A stretch of 64,000 nt of DNA from Mesostigma viride (taxonomy: Eukaryota > Streptophyta > Mesostigmatophyceae > Mesostigmatales > Mesostigmataceae), in the NCBI GenBank assembly GCA_009746045.1, contig RPFO01000246.1:1207795-1271794 (forward strand). Direction: 5' to 3'. Shown piece by piece: positions 31,741 to 44,131 of the stretch. The translations under genes and the position numbers were made by a program. Numbering within the stretch: the first letter of the stretch is position 1; each line of letters opens with the position of its first letter. The notes beneath the pieces are model-generated. The model ran no database searches. It was not told where the DNA came from and saw only the letters and a program-made list of their open reading frames with translations.

Positions 31741-34431
31741 CCCATTACGGTAGTGACACTTTTGCATCCATGACAAGGCAAGAAGTTCTTGCTGGCGGCC
31801 CTGCCTGTTGCCTATGGCAACTGGTAGCACTGGATGAGGGGGCCAGGTGGCGCAGGATCAGCACGCCAGCAGGGCTTGAGTGAAGTGTTGTGGCATGAGC
31901 AGGTTGACCCCATGACGGAAGCAGTGGGTGAAATTCGGGGTGGGCAGGGACGTTCCCTGCCACACTCTGCCAAACGCCTAACAGTAAAGGAAGGACAAGG
32001 TCGTAAGGACACGCCAACAAGCGGCCGTGCACTATCCACATTCTCTTCGGGCTGGAAACAGGCACAAACGGTTTTTCTGCAGGTGCCGCAGTGCCTCTGC
32101 GGCTGCTAGATAAAACTGGGTGCGCAGTGCGGGGGGAACACACATTGCACAGTTTGAGTAGCACGTGCGCTAGCGACGCCCCAGTGCCATGCCATTCGCC
32201 GACAATGGCTTAATTTGAAGTTACCCCTTGCGTCATCCTCCCTTCGCGCTGCTGACCATCTTTCTTGGCTATACGCTGTGCAAGATAACAAATTGCTGCA
32301 GGGGCAACCGCCTCTTGCCAAGTGTGGACACTTGTGTACGGTACCGGGACATAGATGGCGACCAGGAACTAGGCACACCTTGCCAAGGCGACAGCCGCAT
32401 ACCTGGTGGGATACAGGGTCCCCAGGGCCCAAAGAGGAAAAGGAATGTGGTAACACAAGCCTGGGTGCAGATAACGATAAGCTAGTAGTAGCTGCGTGAA
32501 ACATATCGGGCGCTGGGGGGGTGGGGGGGGGCCGGGGGGGGGTGGGGGGCAGGGCGCTGCATACCCCAACCCCACCGGTTTATGCCTTGACATGCAAATT
32601 CGTGCTATCGTGATGCTGATACCAACCATAAGGCATGTTAGAGCCAAGGATGTGGATGGATGGTCCAACCCCATGTCGACACCACAACGACAGGGCGAGT
32701 ACTGGCGTGCATGCCGCGGAAATCCTAGCGACCTGCCGCGTGCAAGCACAAGTCACTGTCGACATGGGCCTCTCGAGTACACGTGTGTGCCAACCCGCAA
32801 CCAGCACGCACTACAGTGCATCGATCCAGCAGTTGCTGACAGCGAAGGCGACATGGTACCACGACCAAAAAGTGAGCATCGGCGTGTGGGACGTAGGACT
32901 GCGCTTCCGGAGAGCGCCGACATGCAAATTGTCATAAAGACCTGTATCTGCGACCGCCTGTTAGGGCAGACAAAAGACTTACGATGCGGGCCCGGAGTTA
33001 CTCAGTTGGCCTGTTTCCTCTGCGCCCTCCCGTGCGGTGCTGGTGGATCGTGAACCGGATCCGCCCACCGCACACATTATCTGTGGGAGACAACGTAGCG
33101 CGCTGCCAGATCGAGTAAGCTTACCGGGCAAAAGGACAGCGACGAGACTCTTAAAACATGCCTACCGTACCTCCTGCATTTTTGCGGCCACTGGCTAAGG
33201 TTATTGCGGTTACATTATCGAGCGATCACGTGATCAATGGAGCTAATATGTGGGTCAGTCAAAAGCGGGTCAGTTAACAGAGAGCTGACCTTTAAGGTGA
33301 AATGATGATATTCTTTCCAAATCTGTGCAATACACAACGCACCGGATAATGGGTCACATTATTCCTGGGGAAAGGAATTTTTAGAGATTGCCGCCGTTTT
33401 CCTTTGCGACGCCGCCCCCCCGCAATCTGGGAAGCTGGGTGCTTATTTGTAACATCCTGAACTGCACATAAAATTGACAGGCTATGCTGCGACGGTAATT
33501 CTTGAAGTTTCTCCATTTTTTGGCACGAAACTATGGTTTCATCACACCGTCTACGCCATCGCGGTGCTAATGCGGCGTTTAAGAGCCACCATTGTGATTT
33601 TAAAAGGCTGCCTGGACATTGCGCGAGCCGGGCTCGGAATCCAAATCAACGAGCAGCTAGGTGTGCTCGGCATCATTGAACGAGCAGGTCACGCGCGAGC
33701 GGTACTCCCCCCCCAGTTGCCAGAATGCCAGGTCCCGGTGAGAAGGGCCAAGATCGCGCGGGAATTCCTGCGCCAAAAGGCGTTATGTAACGTCCTCATC
33801 GATGCTCGCTTACTGTACTGTACAGCCCGGATGTCGTAACCTGGACGTCCCTCTGGGTACTGGACTTAACTATGTCTCCGGGGATCCTTGGGCTATAATT
33901 TGGTCCCAGCATCTGGCGATAGCGATGCCGAGCATCGTTGGGTGCATTCTACAGTCTAACAGTAGTACAGTACTGTACGGGCAGAGTTTTGGGGAGCGCT
34001 GGGGAAGATGCCACGCGCACCGGGGTACTCGCCGCTCGGTGCGCTGGCATTGCTTGCCCTGTTCGTCACAAACTGGAAGACGGTGTTTGTATGCCAAAGC
34101 AACCTCGGGTCAGTCGGGGATGCCAGTTCGTGCAACCTTGTACTGTATTAGCGGCTGCCAAATGTCCGAAGCCTGCAGGGCATAATAGCTAGTGCACGAA
34201 ATTCCTCCCATTAGCACACGCACCGACCAGAACCATACATCACGGCTAGGGTGGCGTTTTTCCTTGCCAAGTGCATGGCTGCACAAATTCTAGCTGCATT
34301 GCGGGAAACTTGCTGGCGCTTTTGCTACTTCCGCATGCACTGACCTCTTGGGTTGTATCACAGCACGCCCAGCAGAGCACATAATGCACACAGGCTAGTG
34401 GCTCCTGTTCTGAAGGCTGAGCGGGAATATT
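31741..34431. other. Intergenic region
   Basis: No supported gene. A dense G tract at 32505-32550 could form a G-quadruplex. The rest has only short frames without motifs. Confidence 0.55.
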
Positions 34432-37400
34432 ATGGCGTCATTATTGCGAACTGCTTTTAGGTCGCCGGTTAGGCAACTCTCCGGCGGGCTGCGATTGGTT
34501 GGCAGAGATCCGGCTTGGCGGGGGTTTTATTGTCGATCGGAAATCAATAACCCGTTTGACACCCGTGTGACAAGGCAGTTCAGTGATAATGCGAAAGATG
34601 AGAAGAAATTGTAAGAGCATACTTGAGTTGTATCGAATGTGCCCGTGTGTTTCTGACGAAATATCTTGTCTGCACACTTCCCTTATTCAGGTTGGTTGTA
34701 TACTATAACAAAGCTTTTCTAACCACTTCGGCCCCTGTTTTGCCATGTTTCCCCCGTCATTCAGGATTACGGTAACTTTCATAGATAAGAATGGCGAGGA
34801 GACAACCGTTAAAGCCCCAGTCGGCACGAACATGCTGGAGGTGGCGCATCAGAACGATGTCGAGCTAGAAGGTCCGTCGATGCCTTCGGTAGCAAACTTC
34901 CTTGGTTGTAATGCAATGGCATCTCGCGATGCCGCTTTTTCCTTCCGCGATATTACAACACTGCTCTTGCGCCTTGTGTTTCAATATCTGGTAAAGGATG
35001 CTAATGACTTTTATGTACCTGTTCAAAGTCTCTCTCCCCCCCCTCCCCCCCCCCCCCCCCCCCCGCCCCCCCTTTCTTGCCAGTGGTGCCTCTTAAGGCG
35101 GCATGCGACTCGAACTGCCTCTCGGCCTGCCTTCTGGTTAGCTGGTTGTGCTGGGACTGATGGGGTGCCATGTGCTGTGTGGATGTTGCATGGCACGGAC
35201 CTGGGATCGGTGTACTGTGGGTGATCTGGTTGCCTTTGTAACGGCGGGCCCCTGCTCTCAGGTGCATGCGAGGGGTCCCTGGCGTGCTCGACGTGCCACG
35301 TCATCGTGGAGGTATGCGACATCAGCGTAGCAGCTCTGTGTTTGGTAGCGACTGGCATGACTTAGCTACCCATGTTTTTATTTGGAAATCCTCGCATCGT
35401 TCTGCCCATCTGCGGCTTGGTGATCCGTTATAATTTGAATACTGCGTAGTATGATTACCGTAGTGGCCCTTACCAGTACGCATAACTATGTACGAATCGC
35501 CCTCGAACATGCCCAAAAACACCCTCCTTCTGGCCTCGTACAACCCAAGATATCTCCTTCAGATAGTCAATATATATATTAGCCCCTCCCAGAGGGTCTA
35601 CCTGTAGAGGACCCTCAAGTATAAACCCTGACAATATACCTACGTACTGTAAAAAAAAATCCCAAAGTTTACGTGCTTGAACAAAAATTCCTAAAACTCT
35701 TCGTACGATAATTAAGCGTACACATATAAGGGCCACTATGGTATAAATTTGAACACATAAGAGAATTACAGAAATTCTCACTCTTGCCGTGCTACACTGT
35801 CACCATGGTCGTGATGTGTCGCTCGCATGGCCGTGGCTTGCGCTGGGTGCGTTGCAGTTTGCACGCATGGCCGTTGCTTGCGCATGATGCGTTGCAGTTT
35901 GCAAGGATGGCCGTTGCTTACGCCTGATGCGTTGCAGTTTGCACACATGGCCGTTGCTTGTGCTTGATGTGTTGCAGTTTGCAGGGATGGCCGTTGCTTA
36001 CGCCTGATGCGTTGCAGTTTGCACACATGGCCGTTGCTTGTGCTTGATGTGTTGCAGTTTGCAGGGATGGGCATTGCTCGTGCCTTATGCGTCACAGTTT
36101 GCACGCATGGTCGTTCCTTGCGCCTGATGCGTCACAGTTTGCATGCATGGTCGTTGCTTGCGCCTGATGCGTCACAGTTTGCACGCATGGTCGTTGCTTG
36201 CGCCTGATGCGTTGCAGTTTGCACACATGGTCGAAGCTTGCGCCTGATGCGTTGCAGACTTGCAGTCTGCACGCATGGCCGTAGCTTGCGCCTCATGCGT
36301 CCCGGTTATCGCTGGTTGTTGTGGATGTCGTGGTTGAACATATTATGCTGTGCAATTGTTCATGGTGATTGTCGCCTGCGCGCGATGTCGCCAGTACCCT
36401 AATTTCTATTATTGTAGTGCGAAGTTAATGAATGTGTGTAATACTGTGTTCTGATTGTTTGCGGCGTGACCTCGCCAGGACCCAAAGTTCTACGAGAAGC
36501 TTCCGGAGCCATCGGACGACGAGAACGACATGCTGGACCTGGCGTTTGGTCTGACCGAGCAGTGAGTGCCGGGTGGACAGGAGGCATCCTGGACCTAACG
36601 TATGGCCTCACGCAGCTGTGAGGGAGGGGTGGACACGAGGCGTGCTGGGCCTGGGTGTGGCCTCACGCAGCTGTGAGGGAGGGGTGGACAGGAGGCGTGC
36701 TGGACCTGGGTGTGGCCTCACGCAGCTGTGAGGGAGGGGTGGACAGGAGGCGTGCTGGACCTGGGTGTGGCCTCACGCAGCTGTGAGGGAGGGGTGGACA
36801 GGAGGCGTGCTGGCCCTGGGTGTGACCTCACGCAGCTGTGAGGGAGGGGTGGACAGGAGGCGTGCTGGACCTGGGTGTGGCCCCACGCAGCCGTGACGGA
36901 GGGGTGGACAGGAGGTGTGCTGAACTTGGCGTGTGGCCTCACGCAGCCGTGACGGAGGGGTGGACAGGAGGCGTACTGGACCTGGGTGTGGCCTCACGCA
37001 GCCGTGAGGGAGGGGTGGACAGGAGGCGTGCTGAACTTGGCGTGTGGCCTCACGCAGCCGTGAGGGAGGGGTGGACAGGAAGCGTGTTGGACCTGGGTGT
37101 GGCCCCACGCAGCCGTGAGGGAGGGGTGGACAGGAGGCGTGCTGGACCTGGCGTGTGGCCTCACGCAGCCGTGAGGGAGGGGTGGACAGGAGGTGTGCTG
37201 GACCTGGCATGTGGCCTCACTCATCCGTGAGGGAGGGGTGGAAGATGGGCACAGCGAGTGACTGATGGCAGCACGTGGCCATGCAACAGGGTGGCATGCG
37301 TCGTGGTGGTATGGGTGGGGGATTGGGTGCGCATGATGGCTGCAAGTGTAATGATAGCGACTGGGGACATGGCTGTGTTTTGAGTGATCAACAACAATCT

Positions 37401-37859
37401 TATGGCTGCTAATCTAGAATCCCGACGGGGTAGTATTTCACCGGGTCATCTGTGGAGAAATGATTATTGTGCGTTGCATGTATCAGCACAACGTAGCGTG
37501 TATAACTGCCCCGTCCATTCCACATGCGTACGAGGGCTGGCCAGCACATTGTTCGTATCTTGCCCATTGTTCTCCCAGCCTGCACTCTTGGACCTGATTA
37601 ATGATACACCTTATGGAACATCAACCGGACGCATGGTGAATCAAAATTATAATGGACTGATGCGATCTTGTTGCTGTGCGTGCTTGCCTTCCTGTGCTTG
37701 TCGCCCTCTTGTGCTTGTATGTCCTCTTGTCCTTGCGTCCGCAGGTCCCGACTCGGCTGCCAGATCGTGGCCACCCCGGAGCTGGACGGCATCCGTCTGC
37801 AGCTGCCTGCCGCCACCCGCAACTTTGCGGTGGATGGCCACGTGCCCAAGCCGCACTAG
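34432..37859 (+). CDS. Mitochondrial [2Fe-2S] ferredoxin (adrenodoxin type), five exons
   Basis: Exons 34432-34610, 34765-34871, 35262-35311, 36479-36561 and 37745-37859 join in phase at GT-AG borders to a 177-residue protein. The N-terminal about 55 residues are Arg/Ser-rich with few acids, a mitochondrial targeting peptide. The ferredoxin domain starts [12 protein letters not shown] and has the cluster ligands in [16 protein letters not shown] and the last Cys in SRLGCQI; it ends [29 protein letters not shown] is the typical interaction helix. Known role of the family: electron transfer from ferredoxin reductase in mitochondrial iron-sulfur cluster assembly and related P450 or biotin/lipoate pathways. 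The first ATG gives the targeting peptide, so I chose it. Introns 3 and 4 hold large tandem repeats. Confidence 0.95.
35817..36295 (+). repeat. 40-bp tandem repeat in ferredoxin intron 3
   Basis: About 11 units with exact 40-bp spacing, each with gttgcagttt (35851, 35891, 35931 and so on) and atggccgttgcttgcgcctg. No spacers, so not a CRISPR array. Confidence 0.95.
36562..37235 (+). repeat. About 55-bp tandem repeat in ferredoxin intron 4, derived from the exon 4 end
   Basis: About a dozen units, each with ctggacctgg, tgtggcctcacgcag, gtgaggg and ggggtggacaggaggcgtgc. The unit corresponds to the end of exon 4 (ctggacctggcgtttggtct and on) plus the 5' splice site and first intron bases (gtgagtgccgggtggacagg). 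Each unit therefore repeats a decayed exon end and a GTGAGG donor-like site. Confidence 0.85.
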
Positions 37860-39144
37860 GGGCCGTGCGTGCATGAACACAAGGACAGTGCTGCGTATAT
37901 ATAACGGCTCACATGTAGACAGAGCAGTGCGCACCGCTACAGGGCTGTCCTCATATCCATGAGACAAGACACTTCATTCTACAGGGCAGTACACCCAGCG
38001 CGCACACATGTTTGACAGTGCAGCGTGCACGTTGGGGCATGTGGACACCGACGGCCCTGCCTCATGAATGGGTGTCTGGAATATCTGGGATCGAGGGGGA
38101 CCAGCGAGAAAATATCCCGCGTCCATGATTTTGGGCATTATGGGGGAGATGTCCACGCGGCCCGGATACACGGCATATTGTCTGGCTAACAGATAGCCTG
38201 GGGCCCAGTTACTGATAGGGACAACAGTGGCAGGCTAAGGAGGCTGCACCCTGGCCAGTGTGTGTGCATATGTCGAGCAGCAAGAGCCGGTGGCTTTCTT
38301 AATTGGTGTTCTCTGACATTCACGCCGCCTGCTGCTGTGGTCGCTGTCGCCAGACCTGGCAGCTGCCATATGTTATGGTTTGCAGCCCATTCCATTCAGT
38401 GGTATACTCTCGTGATGCAGTCTATCAAGGAGACAACCAGTCTATATCAAGGAGACAACCAGCGCAGGCCAGAAATCGGGAGAATCCGGACCATGGTAGC
38501 TCGAGCCTGCTGTTATCTGACCCGCGTTTGTCGCCGAGTCGTTCAGGATGATGGAAATTTACGGAGGGATATGTGAAGCCGGCCGGATGGACATTAACAT
38601 TGATTCAAGTGCGGCAACTATCCCTGGACGCATGGCGATCCAACGCCGTGTAAGGATTACGGCAGTTGTCTGAGAGGAAAGACGCAAAGACCGCGGGAGC
38701 CGCGTGGCTGTCTGTAGGAAGACCCACATGGAGGGAGACAGATGGTAACAAACCAAAAAGGTTCACAGCATGTACGCTCTAGTTATAGCAGCTAATTCCG
38801 CTGAATTGTTTTTGGGGGCTCGCCCAGATATCCTGTGCGTTTTGGGAGTGACGCGAGAGCGACCCGCGTCGGCCCATGCAGGGTCGCCAAATTTCCCTGA
38901 TAAGGATCGGCGCGGCGCGGCAACAGTAGACCGTACCATACCGCTGGCATTTGCAACACATTCATTGTGCAGACTGTACTAATGTTCAGAAGACAACCAG
39001 CGCAGGCCAGAAATCGGGAGAATCTGGACCATGGTAGCTCGAGCCTGCCATTATCTTGTCCGCGTTTTCAAGTCGTGCAGGATGATGAATATGAATGGAG
39101 ATGGAAATGTGTAGCCTTGTGCATGCATTGAAATTATGGCTGGC
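37860..39144. other. Intergenic region with a dispersed repeat
   Basis: No gene seen. A segment of about 85 bp containing agacaaccagcgcaggc occurs at 38450-38560 and again at 38990-39090; a diverged copy lies at 52936-53005. Confidence 0.6.
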
Positions 39145-39159
39145 TTACGTGTAGAGCGA

Positions 39160-39305
39160 GAAGTCTCATTGACGACGACTTGACCCTGGCGCAGCAACAA
39201 AGGCGATGGGAGCTATGGCCGACCTACCTCCAGCTCCGGCAGACCAAGGCGCGGCAGCCGGTGTACTGGAAGGGGGCGACCATCTACGTCGGCCACAAGC
39301 CCTAG
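39160..39305 (+). pseudogene. L1-like ORF1, C-terminal end only
   Basis: Reads DDDLTLAQQQRRWEL, then a LRQTKARQPVYWKGATIYVG segment and a stop at 39303-39305. It is nearly the same as the ORF1 C-terminus at 53971-54954, where TGG stands in place of this TAG. The truncation comes from incomplete reverse transcription. A spacer shared with the 54-kb copy follows to about 39422. Confidence 0.8.
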
Positions 39306-39429
39306 CATGCGACCCCCGCGGCCCCAGCGACTCCAGACGCCCCAGCTTAGGGGAATACAGTAGTAGTGTAGAATAGATAGACCGTGGCCATGTACATGTA
39401 CGCCTGCTACAGGCACTATACCAGCTGAT

Positions 39430-42400
39430 TCACGCGCCCCATCGGCAAGCACTATATCCTCCAACACCGCACCAAGCTACCACGAGGCTTGGGTTGGAGT
39501 CTCGACGACGATCTGACCCCGGCGCAGCTTCGCGCCCGCAGGGACCGGCTGGCACAAGAGGACGCGAAGAAGGCCCTCGCTGACCGCACGAAGAAGGTGC
39601 GGCTGCGGTGGAACGACGACGCATGGCACATGGAGGATACCTCGCGGGAGGTTACCACGCCGAGGGGAGACGCGCGGGGGGGTAGGGAGTAGGCCCTCCC
39701 CGCCCCCTTGACACCGCGAGCAGCTACCGGGGGGTTAGCTAGAACCCACCCCCCACACCCGTCGTCCGATGGCCGAGCGTGTCTTGGATAGTCCAATCTC
39801 ACGGACGACGCAACGGAGTCAAAGCCGCGACCTTCATCGCCAACTTCGCAACAAGGAGCGCCTAGTGCTGGCGCAACCTGGCACTCCCAAGGGTATGCTG
39901 GATTCTTTGACCCCAAGACCAGGCGAGCAAGTCGCGCCGCCCGCCTGGAGGGTGCTCTATGCGCGTTGAAAAGTACTATGTTATCTCACGCCGCACACAC
40001 GTCCCCGCCAGCCTCTCCCCAACCCCGGCCCTGCCGACACGTACCGCGGGTCCCCGGCGCCCCCTGCTGGGCCAACGCCGGCACCACTCGCTGCGCATCG
40101 CTACCTACAATGTCCGCACCCTGCCCGCCCGGGGAGATGCCCCCCCGCGGGCCAACGAGCTTGTCTAGACACTACTGCCGCCTATATGGCATTGATGTGC
40201 TTGGGGTCCACCAAGATCACCGACGCTCCTTTGAGGGCCCCGTTCAGCGCACGTGTCACCCTCGCACCACAATGGCAACTGCTGTGCGGCCCGGCGCATG
40301 CACCGGGTCCTGGGAGGAGTGGGCCTGCTGTGCTCCCCCACCGCTGCCGCCCAGCTCGTGGACCACAAACTTGGCTCTAATCGGATCCTTCAGTGCACTT
40401 TACGCTCCCTTCAAGGACGGACCCCCATTATGCTCTCGGTAATTGTCGGATATGCCCCACATGCTGGGCACCCGGCCGAGGACCGTGCAGCGTTCTTCAT
40501 GCAACCAGTTGCTCGACATTGAGAAACAGATCCCACGTCAATACATCGTTGACATCTTGGTGGATGCCAACGCGACCCTGCCCGTGGGCCGCGGGGGCTG
40601 CATGTATGCGCCGCGCCTATAACCGATAGCAATGCCAACACCCCCCTACTTGAGCAACTACTCACTGAGGGGGACTTGACTGCTGCCAATATACGCTGTT
40701 TGCTAAACCGCCTGATGCACTAGTGACCTTTGTGGGCCCCATGCGCAGGGCGGCTGGCTCGATGCTCCCTCGGCGGCGATGTGTATGCTTGGACTACATA
40801 CTTGTGCGCAAGCTAGTGCTGGCGCTCTTCCGTTATCGATGCCCGTATACGCTGACCACCCCCAGTGTCGCATCGGATCACCGCATGGTCACCGCAACCT
40901 TGCGCCTACGTCTTTGAACAGGCCCCTGCGTGCCGCCCCCCCCGAACCCGCGGCTGATTGGACCTGCTTACGCCCCGTCCGGGGGCGCAGCAGGGAGAAG
41001 TGGTCAGAGGATGACATACGCCGCGATGCAATCAGGTCTGCCTTCGTGGACGCGCAATTACCTTTGATGTACCTGGATGCAGGTCGCGGTGTAGATCTCA
41101 CGCCACCCTACAAACTGTTCATGCGATCGGTGGAGCTTGGCTCTAAGCTTCTCCCCGGCGGCCGAGCAACCCCGCGCCCGATCGCCAGCCCCGCTCTACC
41201 TGCACGATGCCCGGGTGGTCGCTGCCCGGCTGGCGCTAGCGCAGGCCCGCCGCCGCGGGGAGGACCTGTACCCGTACCAGAAACGGCTTACTCAAGCATA
41301 TACCGCCGCGCACATGCGAAGGATCGAGGTGGAGACACTTGCCGCAGAAATCAATCGCCGGCACACGGCCGCCAACCTGGCCGGCATGCAGTGCTCACAA
41401 GGCGGCCTGGCGCTCTCTCGACCATCTCAGCGGATGGCGGGAAACGCAACGGGCTGACATCCCAAACACCCCCAGTGAACGCCTTGAGATTTGGTTCAGC
41501 TCCCAGGCCAAACTATCGGGGGGCCCTAGCCCGCCCCGGCCCCCGCTTGACCACGCTGCAGCTGCATGCCCTGCGGCCAGCCGAGGCAGTGGCCCCATTC
41601 AGAGCCCCCGCAGGCGCCCACCAGTGAGATCGATCGCGGACTACCTGCATGCATGGTCCCACCGCTCTCCGCCCCCCCATGGTGGACGGCCCCCACGACG
41701 AGTGGACTCCCCAGGAATGGGCTGCTGCCATCTCCACCAGGCTCCGCAATGATGCTAGCTGCCATGGGAGTGGACGAAAATTCACCGGAGGTGGTTAAGA
41801 TGCCTGAGCTTGAGCCTTTCCTCCGGGGTGTTTGCAACCGGATTCTACGAGATGGCCTCCCCCAGCCGACGTATTGCATGGAAGACCGCTGTCCGGGTCA
41901 TGCTCTATACAAGGGCAAGGGGTCCGCCGCGGATACCGGCAACTACCGCGGCTTATGCCTCCAATTAAGCTGCGTGCTGAAAGTCTTCCTGCGTCTCCTG
42001 CTGAACCGCATGCGCGCCAGCCTCGATCCCCACCTAGGCGAGTCCCAGATGGGCTACCGTGTTAATTGGTCGCAATTGTGTTATGGTCACCATTACCGCG
42101 CGCCGCCTGATCGAGGAAGTGCATGGGCCGCCTGGCCCCCGGCCTCTTGCCATTGCTATTGATCTTCGTGGATTACACCAATGCATTCGCTACGGTTATA
42201 TGGGACGCCCTGTGGGTGGTCCTTCACCTGTAACTTCCGTGTCCCATCGTACATCGTTGAGATCATCCGCCAGTTGAATCTATGAAGGGTCCCAAGCCCA
42301 GCTAGGTCCGTATACCACCGACGGCGTCACTCCGGCGTTCCCCCTGCACACCGAGGTGCCATGGCAGGGCTGTGTGCTCTCCCCATATATCTATTCATCA

Positions 42401-43565
42401 TTATGGTGGACTATATTATGCGCACAAGCCCGGTTCGCCCGGGTGGAGGGGCGCCCGCCGGGGATCGAGGTTGATCACGGAGGAGTATGCCAGCTACGGC
42501 GGGGTTGACCCACCCTACCGCCTGAGCGATCTGATCTACGCTGATATGACACGACGCTTGTGGAAACCCCGGAGTCAGCCCAACTCTGGCTAGATCGACA
42601 GCTTATCACTGGAAGCGCGGGCGGTGTATGGGGCTTATGATCAGCATGAAAACGGAGGTCATGGCCATCCGGGCTTCCCTGCTGGGATAGCCCCACCCAC
42701 CCTCCTCTTGCTGGACGGCAGCGCGGCCCGTCCCCCCGGCGACTCGCTAGCTTCAAGCTCCTTGGCAGCTGGCTTCCCTCCACGGCCGCGACGACATCAA
42801 CACCCGCATTGGCCAGGCCTGGGCGGCGCTCGATCCGCCGCCTCGACAGGTTCTGGACCTGCCGCTACCTGAGTGAGCGACGCAAGCGCACTAGAACTGT
42901 TCAAGGCCCTTGTCCTCAGCATCCTCCTTTACGGCAGCCGCGAGGCGTGAACCCGGCCTGGACCAGGCGCTGAGCCAGCAGCTTGAGGGCACCGTCACTA
43001 GAATGCTCCGTCATATCCTCGGGGTCCGCTACCAAGAACGCCGCACCCGGGCCGAGCTCTACTGCGAGCTCCCTCTTGTCACCCATACCATCCGACAGCG
43101 CCGCCTCCTCTTTGCCGGCCATCGTGCCCGCACAGACCAGGCCGAATACCGATGTGGGCCGGCCCTGCCGGGGGGCTTAAGACGGGTCAACCATGCAGGT
43201 AGACACCTCCTCCTATGGCAGGGTCCCCTTGTCCCATCGCAACCCTGCACCAGTTGGCAAACTTGCGCGCGCCCGGCACCGGCGCGACCCGGACCTATGT
43301 GACACAACTGCTTGAAGCTAGATGCAGGGCTTCTGGGACTATCCGTATACTCCGCGCCCGCATGATTGACAAGGAAAAATGGGCTGCCATCTGCGATAAG
43401 CACCTTCCGGAGGGGTATGCTCCTGACATTATCTCCCCACGGGCCCCGCGGCCCGTTGCTAGCCAGGGTAGAAGTCCGCAGGTGGAGGTTATTGGCCCTG
43501 AGGATAGCCGCTACACTACCGCCTCCTCTGCCATTAATACAGTAGATCGAGGACAGCTCGGATGA
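39430..43565 (+). pseudogene. L1-like ORF2: endonuclease and reverse transcriptase, multiply frameshifted
   Basis: N-terminal part (39489-39692) contains LDDDLTPAQLRARRDRLAQE, a second ORF1-like C-terminal domain. The endonuclease is seen as LRIATYNVRTL (about 40100) and LDYILVRK ... SDHRMVTATLRL (about 40790-40910). RT is seen as GNYRGLCLQLSCVLKVFLRL (about 41940), FVDYTNAFATVIWDAL (about 42165) and LSDLIYADM (about 42525), where the YADD catalytic pair has lost its second Asp. The C-terminus has LFKALVLSILLYGS and RQRRLLFAGH. Many frameshifts; no continuous frame over 300 codons. Family role: nicks DNA and reverse-transcribes at the nick. This copy cannot be active. Confidence 0.8.
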
Positions 43566-44131
43566 GTGAGGATTACATCCCCATGCATCTAGTGCTTAAT
43601 GGTTGGGGAATGATGCAGACGATATTTGTTAAAACTTTTGTGACAGTCATTATTTTTTCTAATGAGATTAGCATAGTACTCCGTGGCACATGCCTTTGCG
43701 CATGACTCGCAAGTATTTACTTACTTTAATAGCTGATTCAAGAGCATTATTTAGCCATGTACATGTGTGCCTATGATGTGCCACACCCCAGATGATGCCT
43801 AGCTTTATCTAGTTATGTGCTGTGCCCACGCCGGCAGAGAGCTGCTCTCTGCTGAGATGCCACGCTCTAGCTCTTGTATAGCCATGATGATCTTCCCCCC
43901 CCATGACAGGCTCCCCTTAGTTGGCTTGAGCTTGAGACTCGATCTGGGGGGTGCAGGTGCCCTTGGTGCACCTAGAGCAAGTGTCGTTTACATTCCCACC
44001 CTTGCAGGAAGTAGCCCTTGCAGGTACATTCCCACCCTTGCAGGAAAAGCCACATGCCCCTTCTCTGGGATATGTGCTACATATATACTCCCAACGGAGT
44101 TTGTTCCTAATTAATATTACGTGTAGAGCGA

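Larger units (their letters stand above)
39160..44116 (+). mobile_element. L1-like non-LTR retrotransposon, 5'-truncated and decayed
   Basis: Flanked by an exact 15-bp duplication (39145-39159 and 44117-44131, ttacgtgtagagcga), typical of L1-type target-primed insertion. It begins inside ORF1 (5' truncation), continues through ORF2 with endonuclease and RT domains, and ends in a 3' UTR (43566-44116) that matches the reversed copy at about 53.5-53.9 kb. No poly(A); the 3' end is A/T-rich. Confidence 0.85.

Noticed and set aside
32505-32550. G tract as a telomere-like or regulatory site
   Set aside because: No telomeric unit; only a possible G-quadruplex with no gene nearby to link it to.
35817-36295. 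Regularly spaced 40-bp repeats as a CRISPR array
   Set aside because: Units are contiguous with no unique spacers, lie in an intron, and the genome is eukaryotic.
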